From: Nemertoderma westbladi
Taxonomy: Eukaryota; Xenacoelomorpha; Nemertodermatida; Nemertodermatidae
Direction: 5' to 3'
Length of the DNA: 48,519 nt
NCBI GenBank assembly: GCA_032718475.1
Contig: JAUCBJ010008923.1
Location: 1-48,519, forward strand
The notes beneath the pieces were generated by a model, which was not told the origin of the DNA, ran no database searches, and was given only the letters and a program-made list of their open reading frames with translations. Shown piece by piece: positions 28,499-37,786 of the stretch. Each line of letters begins with the position of its first letter. Within the stretch, counting starts at the first letter, position 1. The translations under genes and the position numbers were made by a program.

Positions 28499-31369
28499 AT
28501 GGAAGTCACCTCATTCAATTGTAATGGATTGTTTGATAGTAGGAATCGGGGCTACCTTAAACCAACTGTAGTTGATCTATTTGATCGTTATGATATTGTG
28601 TGTCTACAGGAGACTTGGTTTAGCAAACAGGACTTATCTCGATTAAATACTTTGCATCCTGGGCTGCACGGGACTGGGGTTGCAGTTACAGATTACGGTA
28701 GTGGTGTTCATCATGGGAGGAACAAAGGCGGAGTAGCGATTTTTTGGAAATCACAGTACGATAATTACATACAACCTTTATCATTCGATTACGATTGGCT
28801 ATGTGCAATAGAAATCAATATTGATAATCATAAATTTGTTTTCATAAATGTGTATCTGCCATTTGAACACCGCGATAATGAGGCGGATTTTCTGTTTAAG
28901 TTGGGTACAATACATAATCTTATTGATGAATTGGGAACTAGCACGACTTTTATTATAGGAGATTTTAACTCTGATATATCTGATGATAAATCATTGTTTG
29001 GTAAACACCTTATTGAGTTTTGTAGTGACACGGACTTAATTTTGTCGAGTAAACAGTTTATTAACTCAGGATTTACATATGTTGATAGTTACTGGGGCTC
29101 AGTATCGTGGCTTGACCACTGCCTGTGCACAGCTGATGCTCACAGTGCTATTACACGCCTAAACATTTTGTATGATGATTCACGTGGTGTGGATCATATT
29201 CCGTTTGACCTTGGTTTAAATGTATCTGCGGTGCCTTCTGTAAATTTTTTTAACAGTGATGACTCTGTATGCAGCACCGGACGTAAATTTAATTGGAGTA
29301 GAGCTAATAAAAAAGATATAGATAATTTTTGTGAGCAAACGGCGCTTAAATTAGATAAGCTCTCCTCGTGTACTGGCGATTATATTCTATGTAAAGACAT
29401 TAACTGTACAGATAGTGATCATATATCTAATTTAGAAAATTTTTATGAATCGGTTATTTCTGCCTTACATGAATCCGAACACACTAATGGTTCTAGAACA
29501 AATAGTAAAAATATCATTCCTGGGTGGAATGATCTGATTAGGCAACATTATGATGCATCTCGCGATACATTCTCTCTGTGGCGTGAGGCGGGACGACCCC
29601 GATCTGGCCCAATTTTCGATCTGAAAAGGCGAGCGGACTTGCGTTTTAAATACGCTGTCCGTGCAGCCAAAAATAACGAAAACAAAATTCGTTGCGAAAT
29701 GTTAGCTAAAAAACTGTCTGGTAAAAATACTCGTGACTTTTGGAAAGAAATTAAAAAAATTAACAATTGTAATACTCCATTACCAACTTCGATTGATGGT
29801 ACTACAGGTACTGCAGAGATTGCTGAGATGTGGCGTAAACATTATTATGATCTTTTTAATTGTTTAAAGCGCACAACCAATAATTTACACTGTTCCGATA
29901 ATATTAATTACGAAGATATGTGTGTTAGTGCTGAGGAGGTTCGTAGTAATATTGAGTCTTTATCAAATAATAAATCTTGTGGTTTAGACGGCATATTTGC
30001 AGAACATTTAAAGTACAGTAGCAGTATACTATATGAAATTTTAGCAACTTTATTTACGAGTTTCTTTGTTCATGGTTATCTTCCTAATAACTTAATATCT
30101 GTTATATTGGTGCCGATAATTAAAGATAAAACAGCTAAAATTAACAGTAAAGATAATTACAGACCGATAGCGTTAGCAAGCATCATTTCAAAGGTAATGG
30201 AAAAAATAATACTGCATAGGATAGAACCTAATCTAAAAACAACGCATAATCAATTTGGTTTTAAAAGTAAATTAGGTACCGATATGTGCATATTTTCCCT
30301 GAAAGAAATGATATACAAATACAGACAGTTACAATCTACTATGTTTGTCACTTTCTTGGACGCCTCTAAGGCATTTGATAGAATAAACCATGATGTGCTT
30401 TTTGGTACTCTAATTAAACGGGGGGTTCCCCAATATATAGTGCGATTAATAATTTTCTGGTATGTTCATCAAACATTCTGTGTTAGGTGGGGCCCAAATG
30501 TTTCAGCTTCTTTCACCGTTTCTAACGGAGTAAGACAGGGTGGAATACTGAGCCCTTTCCTATTTAACATTTATATGAATATATTATCTACTAAATTAAA
30601 TAGCTGCAATATAGGGTGTCTTATGTATCATACATTATGCAATAATATTTTGTATGCTGATGATTTAGTTTTATTGTCTCCGTCTGTAAAAGGTATGCAA
30701 AAACTGCTGAAATTGTGCTCTGAGTTTGGAGACGAATATGATGTAATTTTCAACGCAACAAAAAGTGCTACTTTATATATTCGATCAAAATCTCAAATAT
30801 CGTGGAATTTTCCTTCATTTAAAATAGGCAATATTACTCTTCCAATCAAAAAAGAATATAAATATTTAGGACATTATATTACCAATACACTATCTGATGA
30901 TAGAGATATTTTACGACAACGTAGGAAACTATATATGCAGGCAAATAGTTTGAAACGCAGATTTTTTATGTGTTCAAATGATATTAAGCAACGTTTATTT
31001 CAATCCTATTGTACGCCGATGTATACAGCTCACTTATGGTGCAATTATACTAAAACTGTATATAATAAATTTACAACATCATATAATAATACATTTCGAA
31101 TTCTTATGGGATATCCCAAAAATTGTAGTGCCTCAGAAATGTTTTTATTTAATCGTTTGCCTAGTTGTGCTGCTGTGATTCGTAATCTCATTTATAATTT
31201 CATTGTTAGGATCGATAAATCATTTAATACTATTATCTCCAGCTGTTCTACATCTGATTGTATATATTTTTCCCCATTGCGACGGTTTTGGATGACTGAA
31301 TTACATATTAATTTTAAATTGCCGAAGCTGTTATATATTAATTCCGTAAATATTAATTCTGGTAAATAA
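28499..31369 (+). CDS. LINE ORF2: AP endonuclease plus reverse transcriptase
   Basis: 956 residues, uninterrupted, ATG 28499 to TAA 31367-31369. The endonuclease lies at residues about 1-245: SFNCNG at the start, CLQETWF (catalytic Glu), IGDFNSD, SWLDHCL and the final GVDHIPF. The RT lies at residues about 490-760: FLDASKAFDRINHD, GVRQGGILSPFLFNIYMN and the catalytic YADDLVLLSPS at about residue 718. The C-terminal part has the YLGHYITNTLSDDRDI and YCTPMYTAHLWC segments common to this LINE group. No RNase H. It nicks target DNA and primes reverse transcription there. The full ORF suggests a young insertion, though ORF1 is incomplete. Assignment to CR1/L2 rather than a neighbouring clade is tentative. 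Confidence 0.93.
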   Translation: MEVTSFNCNGLFDSRNRGYLKPTVVDLFDRYDIVCLQETWFSKQDLSRLNTLHPGLHGTGVAVTDYGSGVHHGRNKGGVAIFWKSQYDNYIQPLSFDYDWLCAIEINIDNHKFVFINVYLPFEHRDNEADFLFKLGTIHNLIDELGTSTTFIIGDFNSDISDDKSLFGKHLIEFCSDTDLILSSKQFINSGFTYVDSYWGSVSWLDHCLCTADAHSAITRLNILYDDSRGVDHIPFDLGLNVSAVPSVNFFNSDDSVCSTGRKFNWSRANKKDIDNFCEQTALKLDKLSSCTGDYILCKDINCTDSDHISNLENFYESVISALHESEHTNGSRTNSKNIIPGWNDLIRQHYDASRDTFSLWREAGRPRSGPIFDLKRRADLRFKYAVRAAKNNENKIRCEMLAKKLSGKNTRDFWKEIKKINNCNTPLPTSIDGTTGTAEIAEMWRKHYYDLFNCLKRTTNNLHCSDNINYEDMCVSAEEVRSNIESLSNNKSCGLDGIFAEHLKYSSSILYEILATLFTSFFVHGYLPNNLISVILVPIIKDKTAKINSKDNYRPIALASIISKVMEKIILHRIEPNLKTTHNQFGFKSKLGTDMCIFSLKEMIYKYRQLQSTMFVTFLDASKAFDRINHDVLFGTLIKRGVPQYIVRLIIFWYVHQTFCVRWGPNVSASFTVSNGVRQGGILSPFLFNIYMNILSTKLNSCNIGCLMYHTLCNNILYADDLVLLSPSVKGMQKLLKLCSEFGDEYDVIFNATKSATLYIRSKSQISWNFPSFKIGNITLPIKKEYKYLGHYITNTLSDDRDILRQRRKLYMQANSLKRRFFMCSNDIKQRLFQSYCTPMYTAHLWCNYTKTVYNKFTTSYNNTFRILMGYPKNCSASEMFLFNRLPSCAAVIRNLIYNFIVRIDKSFNTIISSCSTSDCIYFSPLRRFWMTELHINFKLPKLLYINSVNINSGK

Positions 31370-31571
31370 CGCTTATATTTATTGGTTGTTTGGTGATGGT
31401 GGTGTAGTAATGTTATGGTGCAAAGTGGACTTCGTGTTCAGAATATACACAATATATATATATATACAATAATAATTAATAATATAATAAATTAACAATA
31501 TTTATATAAAAAGAGAATATCCTACTACGGGGTTTTTGTTTTTTAATGTATCTTTGTTGTGTTAATTTTAG

Positions 31572-31855
31572 ATTGTGTGGCAGTTACCGACCTGCTATTC
31601 GAGCCAAGAAGTGGTGGTGGCCATTATTTATAAATGGCCTCAATGCATCAGTTGTAGCTTCATGGAGGGTACATTGTAAGGTGCATGGCCGTGATGCAAT
31701 GACTCACTACGATTTCCTTTGGGAAATTGTAATATCCCTGATGGCATTCAAGCAGACACCCAGGTCTACGTGAGATTGTCTCCCGCGCTTTGTCCCTTGC
31801 TCTATTCGATATGATGGTAAGGCTCATGACAGGACTGAGGCCACCCAAGAACACT
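31572..31855 (+). pseudogene. piggyBac transposase pseudogene, C-terminal exon
   Basis: Starts after TTTTAG at 31571. It encodes LCGSYRPAIRAKKWWWPLFI, the conserved SYRPxxRxKKWWW segment of piggyBac, and a further ~60 residues to TGA 31771, after which RYDGKAHD in another frame marks the eroded family tail. The cysteine-rich C-terminal domain is not recognisable. 5' neighbour exon at 27990-28181. Confidence 0.85.
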
Positions 31856-33078
31856 AATATGATCCACTAGGGGGCTCTAATTAACAAGTAGTGAGGTATG
31901 GCCCTTCCAGAACTTTTTCCCTTCTAAAATATATTTTGAAATAGCAATAAATACCACGATGTTCCACGCAGTGGTGGAAGAGAATAATTGACACAATGGC
32001 CCTAATTATAGAGTTTTCTTTAAAAAATAATAATATAGGTAGAATATAGACGCCGAAACAAGGAAAAGTAGCGAGAAACAGAAGTGCAAAAATGCAGAAT
32101 CTGATAATTACATATGTTTCTACTCAACGAATTTCCCTGAAATAAATTGAACAGCAATAATTATTGATTCATGAATAATTATTATAACTTTTGTTGGGCA
32201 CAGCTTAGCAAAGTCGAGAATGACGTCCAGATGGGATCGAAATGGTGACCGCCAGTTTGGCGCTCTTACCATTCCGCTAGCGGCTCAGGCAAAAAAAAAA
32301 GTTAGACCTTGAAATACTACCTAATATACCTAGCTCCCATCTGTCAAACCATATCTACAGCCACTATATTCGATTCTTTGTTATTATGTGCTTCGTCGTC
32401 TCTTGTACTTCACTAAGCTGGAAGGTATGATAATTTGCACAAATACAACATGAATACACATGAATAATTATGGAAACTTGATTCATTTAGCGGCCACTAC
32501 AGTTTACCAAAACATAGTTTGAAACCTAAAAAAGAAGGAAATATTCTTTAGGATTACAATGTTGCATGCTATTTAAGGTATGTATGGTATGGTATATAAC
32601 TATGCTTGGCATGTTATCGTCCGACCCTTAGTCTTAGGGCATGCTACAGTTTATGTTTGGTTTGCTGATATAAGATGTATGCTATGCATGCTATGATAAC
32701 TAACTGTAGATGTTATGTTAGGTATGTATCCTAACATTTCACGACTACTAGAAACGATATTCTAGCGACAGGAATATAATCCATTAGCAGTTAGTATTGA
32801 AAACACTTCAGCCTTACAAATTCAGTATGTGCTACATTATTATAGCCATTATTTATGTGCCTCTATAAATTTCATTATTATTCTATATCTATAATATTGT
32901 TATAGGGCCTATTCTATATTTGTCATTGTCTCGACCAGCTGAATTATTATATAGTTATCCATTATGTTATGTTATGTATGTATGCTATGGTATTATACTA
33001 TGCTATGCTATGCTATGCTATGATATGACATTTCCTTCATTGCGTGTATCCAATGGGAGATTTGTCTTGAAGGACCCA
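31856..33078. other. non-coding, with a tRNA-like remnant and TATGC repeats
   Basis: No gene seen. 32560-33026 is rich in TATGCTATG, GTATGTATG and GCTATGC words, densest at 32960-33026. The tRNA-like piece at 32210-32282 is listed separately. Confidence 0.5.
32210..32282 (-). other. tRNA-like sequence, probable SINE head or relic
   Basis: The minus strand reads GCCGCTAGCGGAATGGTAAG then GAGCGCC, and about 30 bp later ATTTCGATCCCATC: A-box-like and B-box-like words at tRNA spacing. The fold is degenerate and the B box lacks the leading GG, so this is a relic at best. Confidence 0.35.
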
Positions 33079-34012
33079 GACCAATTTAAATGGCCCTTAG
33101 GAACAGTGTCTACTGAGGGCCATTTAAGTGGCTCCAATGAATGTCCAATGAATTGTCTTGAATGGGCCACTTTAAATTTTACCCTTTTTACACCTTTAAC
33201 CAACCCTATTCATACCGGAAATAATAATATAAAATTTACTATTATTAGCGTGCTTAAAATCACATTTTTAGGTTTTCTGGGGCGCTGATTATAAATATTC
33301 CAATTTCGTGGGAAGTTTTTTTTATTAAAATTTTGTTATTAGTTTTGTTTAGGGGTCATCCATAAAAGACGTCCGAGAAAATCCCGAATTTTTGGACCCT
33401 CCCCCCTGTCCGCGAATGTCCGGTTTTTGAGCCCCCCCCCTCCCCTTTATTAATTATTAATTAAATTAATAATTAAATTATTAATTTGGCACACACCTCC
33501 GAAAAATACAATTTGAAATGTCTAAAGCCGTTTTTATTTATTCCAATGAATTCAGAACCAACGTAAAACACATGTAATGCGAGAAACAAGATGTAGAAAT
33601 CAAATCGTATCTATTGCCATCCAAGGCATTTTAGATTTAAGTGGCTCAAATGAGACATTGTCTTAAATGGGCCACTTCCTTTTAAATGGCCCTTACAAAC
33701 ATTGTTTACTGAGGGCCATTTTACATTTAAGAGGCTCAAATGAGACATTGTCTTAAATGGGCCACTTCCTTTTAAATGGCCCTTAGAAACATTGTTTACT
33801 GAGGGTCATTTTACATTTAAGTGGCTCAAATGAGACATTGCTGTCTTAAATGGGCCACTTCCTTTTAAATGACCCTTGCGAACATTGTCTACTCACTACT
33901 GAGGGCTATTTTTTATTTAAGTGGCTCAAATTGGACATTGTCATGAATGGGCCACTTCCTTTTAAATGGCCCTTAGGAACATTGTCTAATGAGGGCCACA
34001 ATCATTAATATA
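33079..34012. repeat. 90-99 bp tandem repeat with two hairpins per unit, plus an outlying copy
   Basis: Four units start with TTTAAGTGGCTCAAATGAGA near 33636, 33726, 33817 and 33916. Each holds AAGTGGCTC with GGGCCACTT and AAATGGCCCTT with AGGGCCATTT, both able to form stems. A fifth, diverged unit lies at 33085-33175. Between them (33351-33485) sits a likely transposon end. Confidence 0.85.
33351..33485. other. possible DNA transposon end with AT palindrome
   Basis: GGGGTCATCCATAAAAGACG begins a stretch with GGACCCTCCCCCCTGTCCGC, a C run and then the palindrome-rich TTAATTATTAATTAAATTAA. GGGGTC(A/G)TCCATAAA starts are familiar from widespread invertebrate DNA elements, but no second end was found. 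Confidence 0.25.
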
Positions 34013-34826
34013 GGAATTGAATTGCCGTAATACAATAGGTTACTTTAGGTAGTAACTAGGGATGTCCCGGAATCGATATTTTGATTCCGGCCGGAACCGG
34101 AACCGGAATTTAACATGATTAGTGAAATACATTAAATGACCCTTAGTGAAATACATTAAATGACCCAGGAAATTTTATAATTTTTTATGAAACAAATGAA
34201 TTTTTTTAATTTATACAGTAAGTTTGTTAATGAGATGAATCAGAACCTTGGGGGAATTAAGGTGGGTGGAGTGGAGAATGACCTGAGCTGTTTGTTACGG
34301 CCTATCGCGTCATTAGGTCCTTTGGTGCAATATCCTGGTGTTTTTAAGGAAAAGGAGCATGTTACAGTGACATGTTATTCGAACCAAAACAATAAACGAG
34401 GCCAATAGTACATGTTACAGTTTAGTTATTGCTGGGAATAAATAGATTTATGGTATGAAATGGATTTGCTGTAAATAGAAACAAAACTACTTTATTATGC
34501 AGTACCTACGGCGCAGAACTGAACTAACTTCAACTCGCAGGACCTGTGCGTATTGTAATAACGTTTTATATTTATATTAGTTTTAGGTTAAAGTAGTAAT
34601 TGTAATTGTGTTAATCGAGTTTCATTGCTAACTTTAGAAGGTTAGCAATTTATTTAGCCTCCTGTAATTATCATATTATTTAATAATTAATTCATAGTAA
34701 AATAATATAAAATCAATGTAAAATAATTTAAATTCAATGTAAAATATTGTAAGATCAATGTAAATTAATGTAAGATCAATCTAAAAAACGTCATTTTATA
34801 AGCAAATTGGATAAACCACCCGCTAA
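34013..34826. other. non-coding region
   Basis: No supported gene. CGGAACCGGAACCGGAAT near 34092-34110 and repeats of TGTAAAATAAT / AAATCAATGTAA near 34690-34785 are the only structure. A 73-codon frame at 34187-34408 is noted but not supported. Confidence 0.4.
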
Positions 34827-35162
34827 GGCCCGTGCTCCACTGGTAAGTCTATGTAGTCTTAGTCAGAATAAATTATGGAACGCCTTGGTTTCAATGTTAG
34901 CGTCTCCAATGGTAAATCGTAAGTTATGACTGTGATTATGTCCCATGTTCCATCTTTTGACATATGAATCATGTGTTATATCCGGCAAGAGGCCTCTGAT
35001 TGGTTTCTTTGGGTATAATAAATATGCAGTAAATGTGAGACGCATCTTATATTTTAAATCAAATGACTTATGACTTGTGTTACCAATGGAGCAAGGAGGC
35101 ATTCATTTTGACATTGTGACTAAGACAATATCTGAAAACGACTTACCAGTGGAGCACGGGCC
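34827..35162. mobile_element. PIF/Harbinger-like MITE, 336 bp
   Basis: The ends GGCCCGTGCTCCACTGGTAA and its reverse complement at 35143-35162 give a 23-bp perfect inverted repeat, with a further TCTTAGTCA match just inside. TAA flanks both sides (34824-34826, 35163-35165), the 3-bp duplication typical of PIF/Harbinger. No coding capacity. Confidence 0.85.
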
Positions 35163-35399
35163 TAATGATAGTAGTATAAGAAACTAGTACACGGCATCAA
35201 GATCACCCGTAGCCCATCATTACCATCCATTTCTGGTACACCATCCAATCAGAAGCCACCATTCCAACCTTTTGCTGTGGTCGTTATTATTTCAACCAAT
35301 CAGATGTCAGCATTTCATTCGAAACCATGGTAACTTCTCAAGTTCCCGCTTATTCCGCTAGAGGCGTTATTAGTCACCCATCGCTAGTACTCCGTCCAA

Positions 35400-35640
35400 T
35401 CACCAACCTTTATTTTACAGACGCTAGGGGTGTCTACACTTAGCATCAGGTAACGTCTACTATTTTTCAAATCGCAATTTATCACCAACCTTTATTTTAC
35501 AGACGCTAGAGGTGTCTACAGGTAACTTCTACTATTTTTCATTTCGTTATTTTTCAGCAACCAGTATTTTCATATTCACCAACCTTTATTTTACAGACGC
35601 TAGGGGTGTCTACAGGTAACTTCTACTATTTTTCACCAGT
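35400..35640. repeat. tandem repeat, three copies of about 80-95 bp
   Basis: CACCAACCTTTATTTTACAG then ACGCTAGGGGTGTCTACA recurs at about 35401, 35483 and 35577, each followed by GGTAAC(G/T)TCTACTATTTTTCA. Spacing varies by small insertions. Confidence 0.9.
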
Positions 35641-35682
35641 AACTAAATTTAATTTTGCAATTTTTTTAGATAACAAAATATT

Positions 35683-35760
35683 CAACAGGGTTCGAACTCG
35701 GGACTGTTATAACTCCTTACAACTCGCCACTCACTCCCCCATCCAGCCTCGAGAGAAAAA
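35683..35760 (-). other. tRNA-like sequence on the minus strand
   Basis: The minus strand contains TGGCGAGTTGTAAGGAG and, about 20 bp on, GAGTTCGAACCCTGTT, a good B box. It looks like a tRNA-derived SINE relic; no full cloverleaf was confirmed. Confidence 0.35.
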
Positions 35761-36187
35761 GGCAATAAATATCCGAGTTATGCCGTAGCTATTGAATTCT
35801 TCATCTTCAACTCTGGTGGTAGATGTTTATAAATAGCATCTAGTTCCTTAACATAATTACTATAGCATAGAATACATTAATTCGACTATTAATAATAATC
35901 GATTTCTTTTATCGATGTAACTGGTCGGTCAACTAAGTTGAATATAAGTTAGAATGACAGGGCTAGCATTGATCACGTTGCATCTGTTACTCGTTACTGC
36001 TATTTCACTCTCTAACTCACGCTAATGTAATAAATATAGCTGTACACGTTGCATCTGTTACACGAAGCTACTATATTCCTCACTGTAAGTCACTCTGCTG
36101 TATTAAAGCAACCATATAAACAGAAGTTTTACAATCTAATAATCATTTATTTAGTTTTTATTTTTCAAAATAGTTTTCATTCTAATT
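35761..36187 (+). other. region upstream of the virus-like unit
   Basis: No gene seen. A repeat of GTTGCATCTGTTAC(T/A)CG occurs at about 35978 and 36048. The left terminus of the Polinton-like unit should lie in or before this stretch, but no inverted partner was found in the window. Confidence 0.35.
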
Positions 36188-37231
36188 ATGGATTTATTTA
36201 AAAAAACTTCAAGCAATACTTGGAAATTTACATGTAATAAATATACCTGCAGTATTGTTTATGGCAAGTACTTTATATTACTCTCAAGCGATAGCAATGT
36301 AACAACGTGCTTCTCTTACCAGGATACACTCTACCTTCTAGACGTCTTAGAAATATTAATCAACCGACAAAAGGAATCACCAGTTTCAAGAGGTAATATT
36401 TATCCTAATATAGAATTTACAAGAGGAAAGTTAAATATTTCCACCTGCGTTATTACTGAAAACGTATATATTCAGAAGCAAGGCAAATGTCAAATTCTAA
36501 ACAAATCACTCATTAATTTATTGCTTCAGAGTAAGACAGAAATATTAGAATTGTTATCACCACCACTCGAAATAATAAATCAGTGTTCTGTTGTTAATTT
36601 AACCAACCCATCTTTTGTTGGTTTTGTAAGCAAATATAAAGGAACGACTTATATGGGACTATGGGAGATTTCAGCTAGATATTCTGATGCTATTGGTCTT
36701 AGGTATTATAATGGGTTTAACTTAACAGCATCGGAAGTAAATTCATTGTGGTATGAATGGAATTATGAAATTAGTAACGAAGGTGTCTTTTCAGAGCTAG
36801 ATACGGGCGATAAAGCTTTATCTGACCGACTTAAAGTAAAAATAAATGTACAAGAAAAAAAAGTAATTATTACAGACAAGGAAAGCAAATATTTACAGTT
36901 ACATTACGATAAAGACATACCTCATATAGAGTTTCTCTATGATATGATGTTAAAGGTTTCATCAACTGATATAGCAGACGGTTTCGCGATTCTATATCAA
37001 CCAACTTGGAAGTTTAAGGTTAATAAGTCATTTCCAGAAGTAGTTTCATCCACATTTAATCCAAAGACATACATCGAAGAGACATCGAGTGATAGAAAGC
37101 GCAGATCTACATCTCAAACATCTTCCATTCCCAACAATGATTCTATACCTACAAAGAAAATAAAAGTTACAAAAGCAAATGAAGAGGTAGCAGATTACAA
37201 TAAGGAACATATAAAAACAGTATCAGATTGA
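36188..37231 (+). CDS. unknown protein upstream of the DNA polymerase
   Basis: 347 residues, ATG 36188 to TGA 37229-37231, uninterrupted. The body is rich in beta-type residues. A central segment (about residues 155-200, FVSKYKGTTYMGLWEISARY then GLRYYNGFNLTASEVNSLW) has the general look of a PC4/p15-like ssDNA-binding coactivator fold (strand-rich, then a helix), but this is a weak impression. The C-terminal ~50 residues are Ser/Lys-rich with DRKRR and TKKIKV, a likely nuclear-localisation signal. The 555-bp gap to the polymerase holds TATAAA-containing repeats. An intact frame beside a broken polymerase suggests recent decay. Function not known. Confidence 0.7.
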   Translation: MDLFKKTSSNTWKFTCNKYTCSIVYGKYFILLSSDSNVTTCFSYQDTLYLLDVLEILINRQKESPVSRGNIYPNIEFTRGKLNISTCVITENVYIQKQGKCQILNKSLINLLLQSKTEILELLSPPLEIINQCSVVNLTNPSFVGFVSKYKGTTYMGLWEISARYSDAIGLRYYNGFNLTASEVNSLWYEWNYEISNEGVFSELDTGDKALSDRLKVKINVQEKKVIITDKESKYLQLHYDKDIPHIEFLYDMMLKVSSTDIADGFAILYQPTWKFKVNKSFPEVVSSTFNPKTYIEETSSDRKRRSTSQTSSIPNNDSIPTKKIKVTKANEEVADYNKEHIKTVSD

Positions 37232-37259
37232 TTTATTATTAACTAGAGACTTTTCTTTT

Positions 37260-37786
37260 TCAGTTTCACACTGACTTGTAAAGGTAACTTTTTAACACAA
37301 AGCGTGATTATTATAAAGTATTTGCATGTAAAGGTGACTTTATTGAGTAAATATTGGTGATAGTTTATATTTAATGTGAGCATGGGATTAGGTATAAAAC
37401 ATTCACATGTAAATGCATGAGTTTACACCACCATAATAAAACATTAGCCTGTAAAACCTACTTTATCAATGAAAATTAAAAACGTATTATGCACATCTTG
37501 GTTTAGACTTGATTTTATTATAAAGAATTCAGTTGTAAAAGCAACTTTATTTATGATATTAGTTTCCAATGTAACTGTTATTTATGATTGGTTGGTCTAA
37601 GTAGAAACTTGAAATATATATAAAGAGCTCAACTGATTCAATCGAGCTCATTCTGAAAATATTAAATTAATTAAAGTTTAGATATTATATTTTATTTGTG
37701 TTGAGTAGCTTATGAATTTTTTTTGATTATATATATATATAACAATATTCATATTAATTTTAAATTGTTTTTAGGATAATAAAGAG
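37260..37786 (+). repeat. intergenic repeats: TATAAA plus TGTAAA...ACTTTAT modules
   Basis: Four modules (about 37311-37345, 37388-37425, 37433-37467, 37515-37552) and a weaker one at 37273 share ATAAA, about 10 bp, TGTAAA, 3-4 bp, ACTTTAT (third one diverged). TGTAAA(A)GYAACTTTA is itself nearly inverted. They lie in the only sizeable gap between the first two genes, as promoter or origin iterons would. Confidence 0.6.

Larger units (their letters stand above)
28190..31545 (+). mobile_element. 5'-truncated LINE (CR1/L2-like group) in a piggyBac intron
   Basis: It contains the C-terminal piece of ORF1 (to 28443) and a complete ORF2 (28499-31369), then an AT-rich 3' region with a (TA)n stretch near 31446. 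It begins within about 10 bp of the piggyBac intron donor and lies in the same orientation. Exact ends and target duplication are not visible. Confidence 0.8.

Noticed and set aside
34187-34408. 73-codon plus-strand ORF with some protein-like sequence (NLGGIKVGGVEND)
   Set aside because: Short, no family recognised, no splice or neighbour support; may be an eroded exon but cannot be supported.
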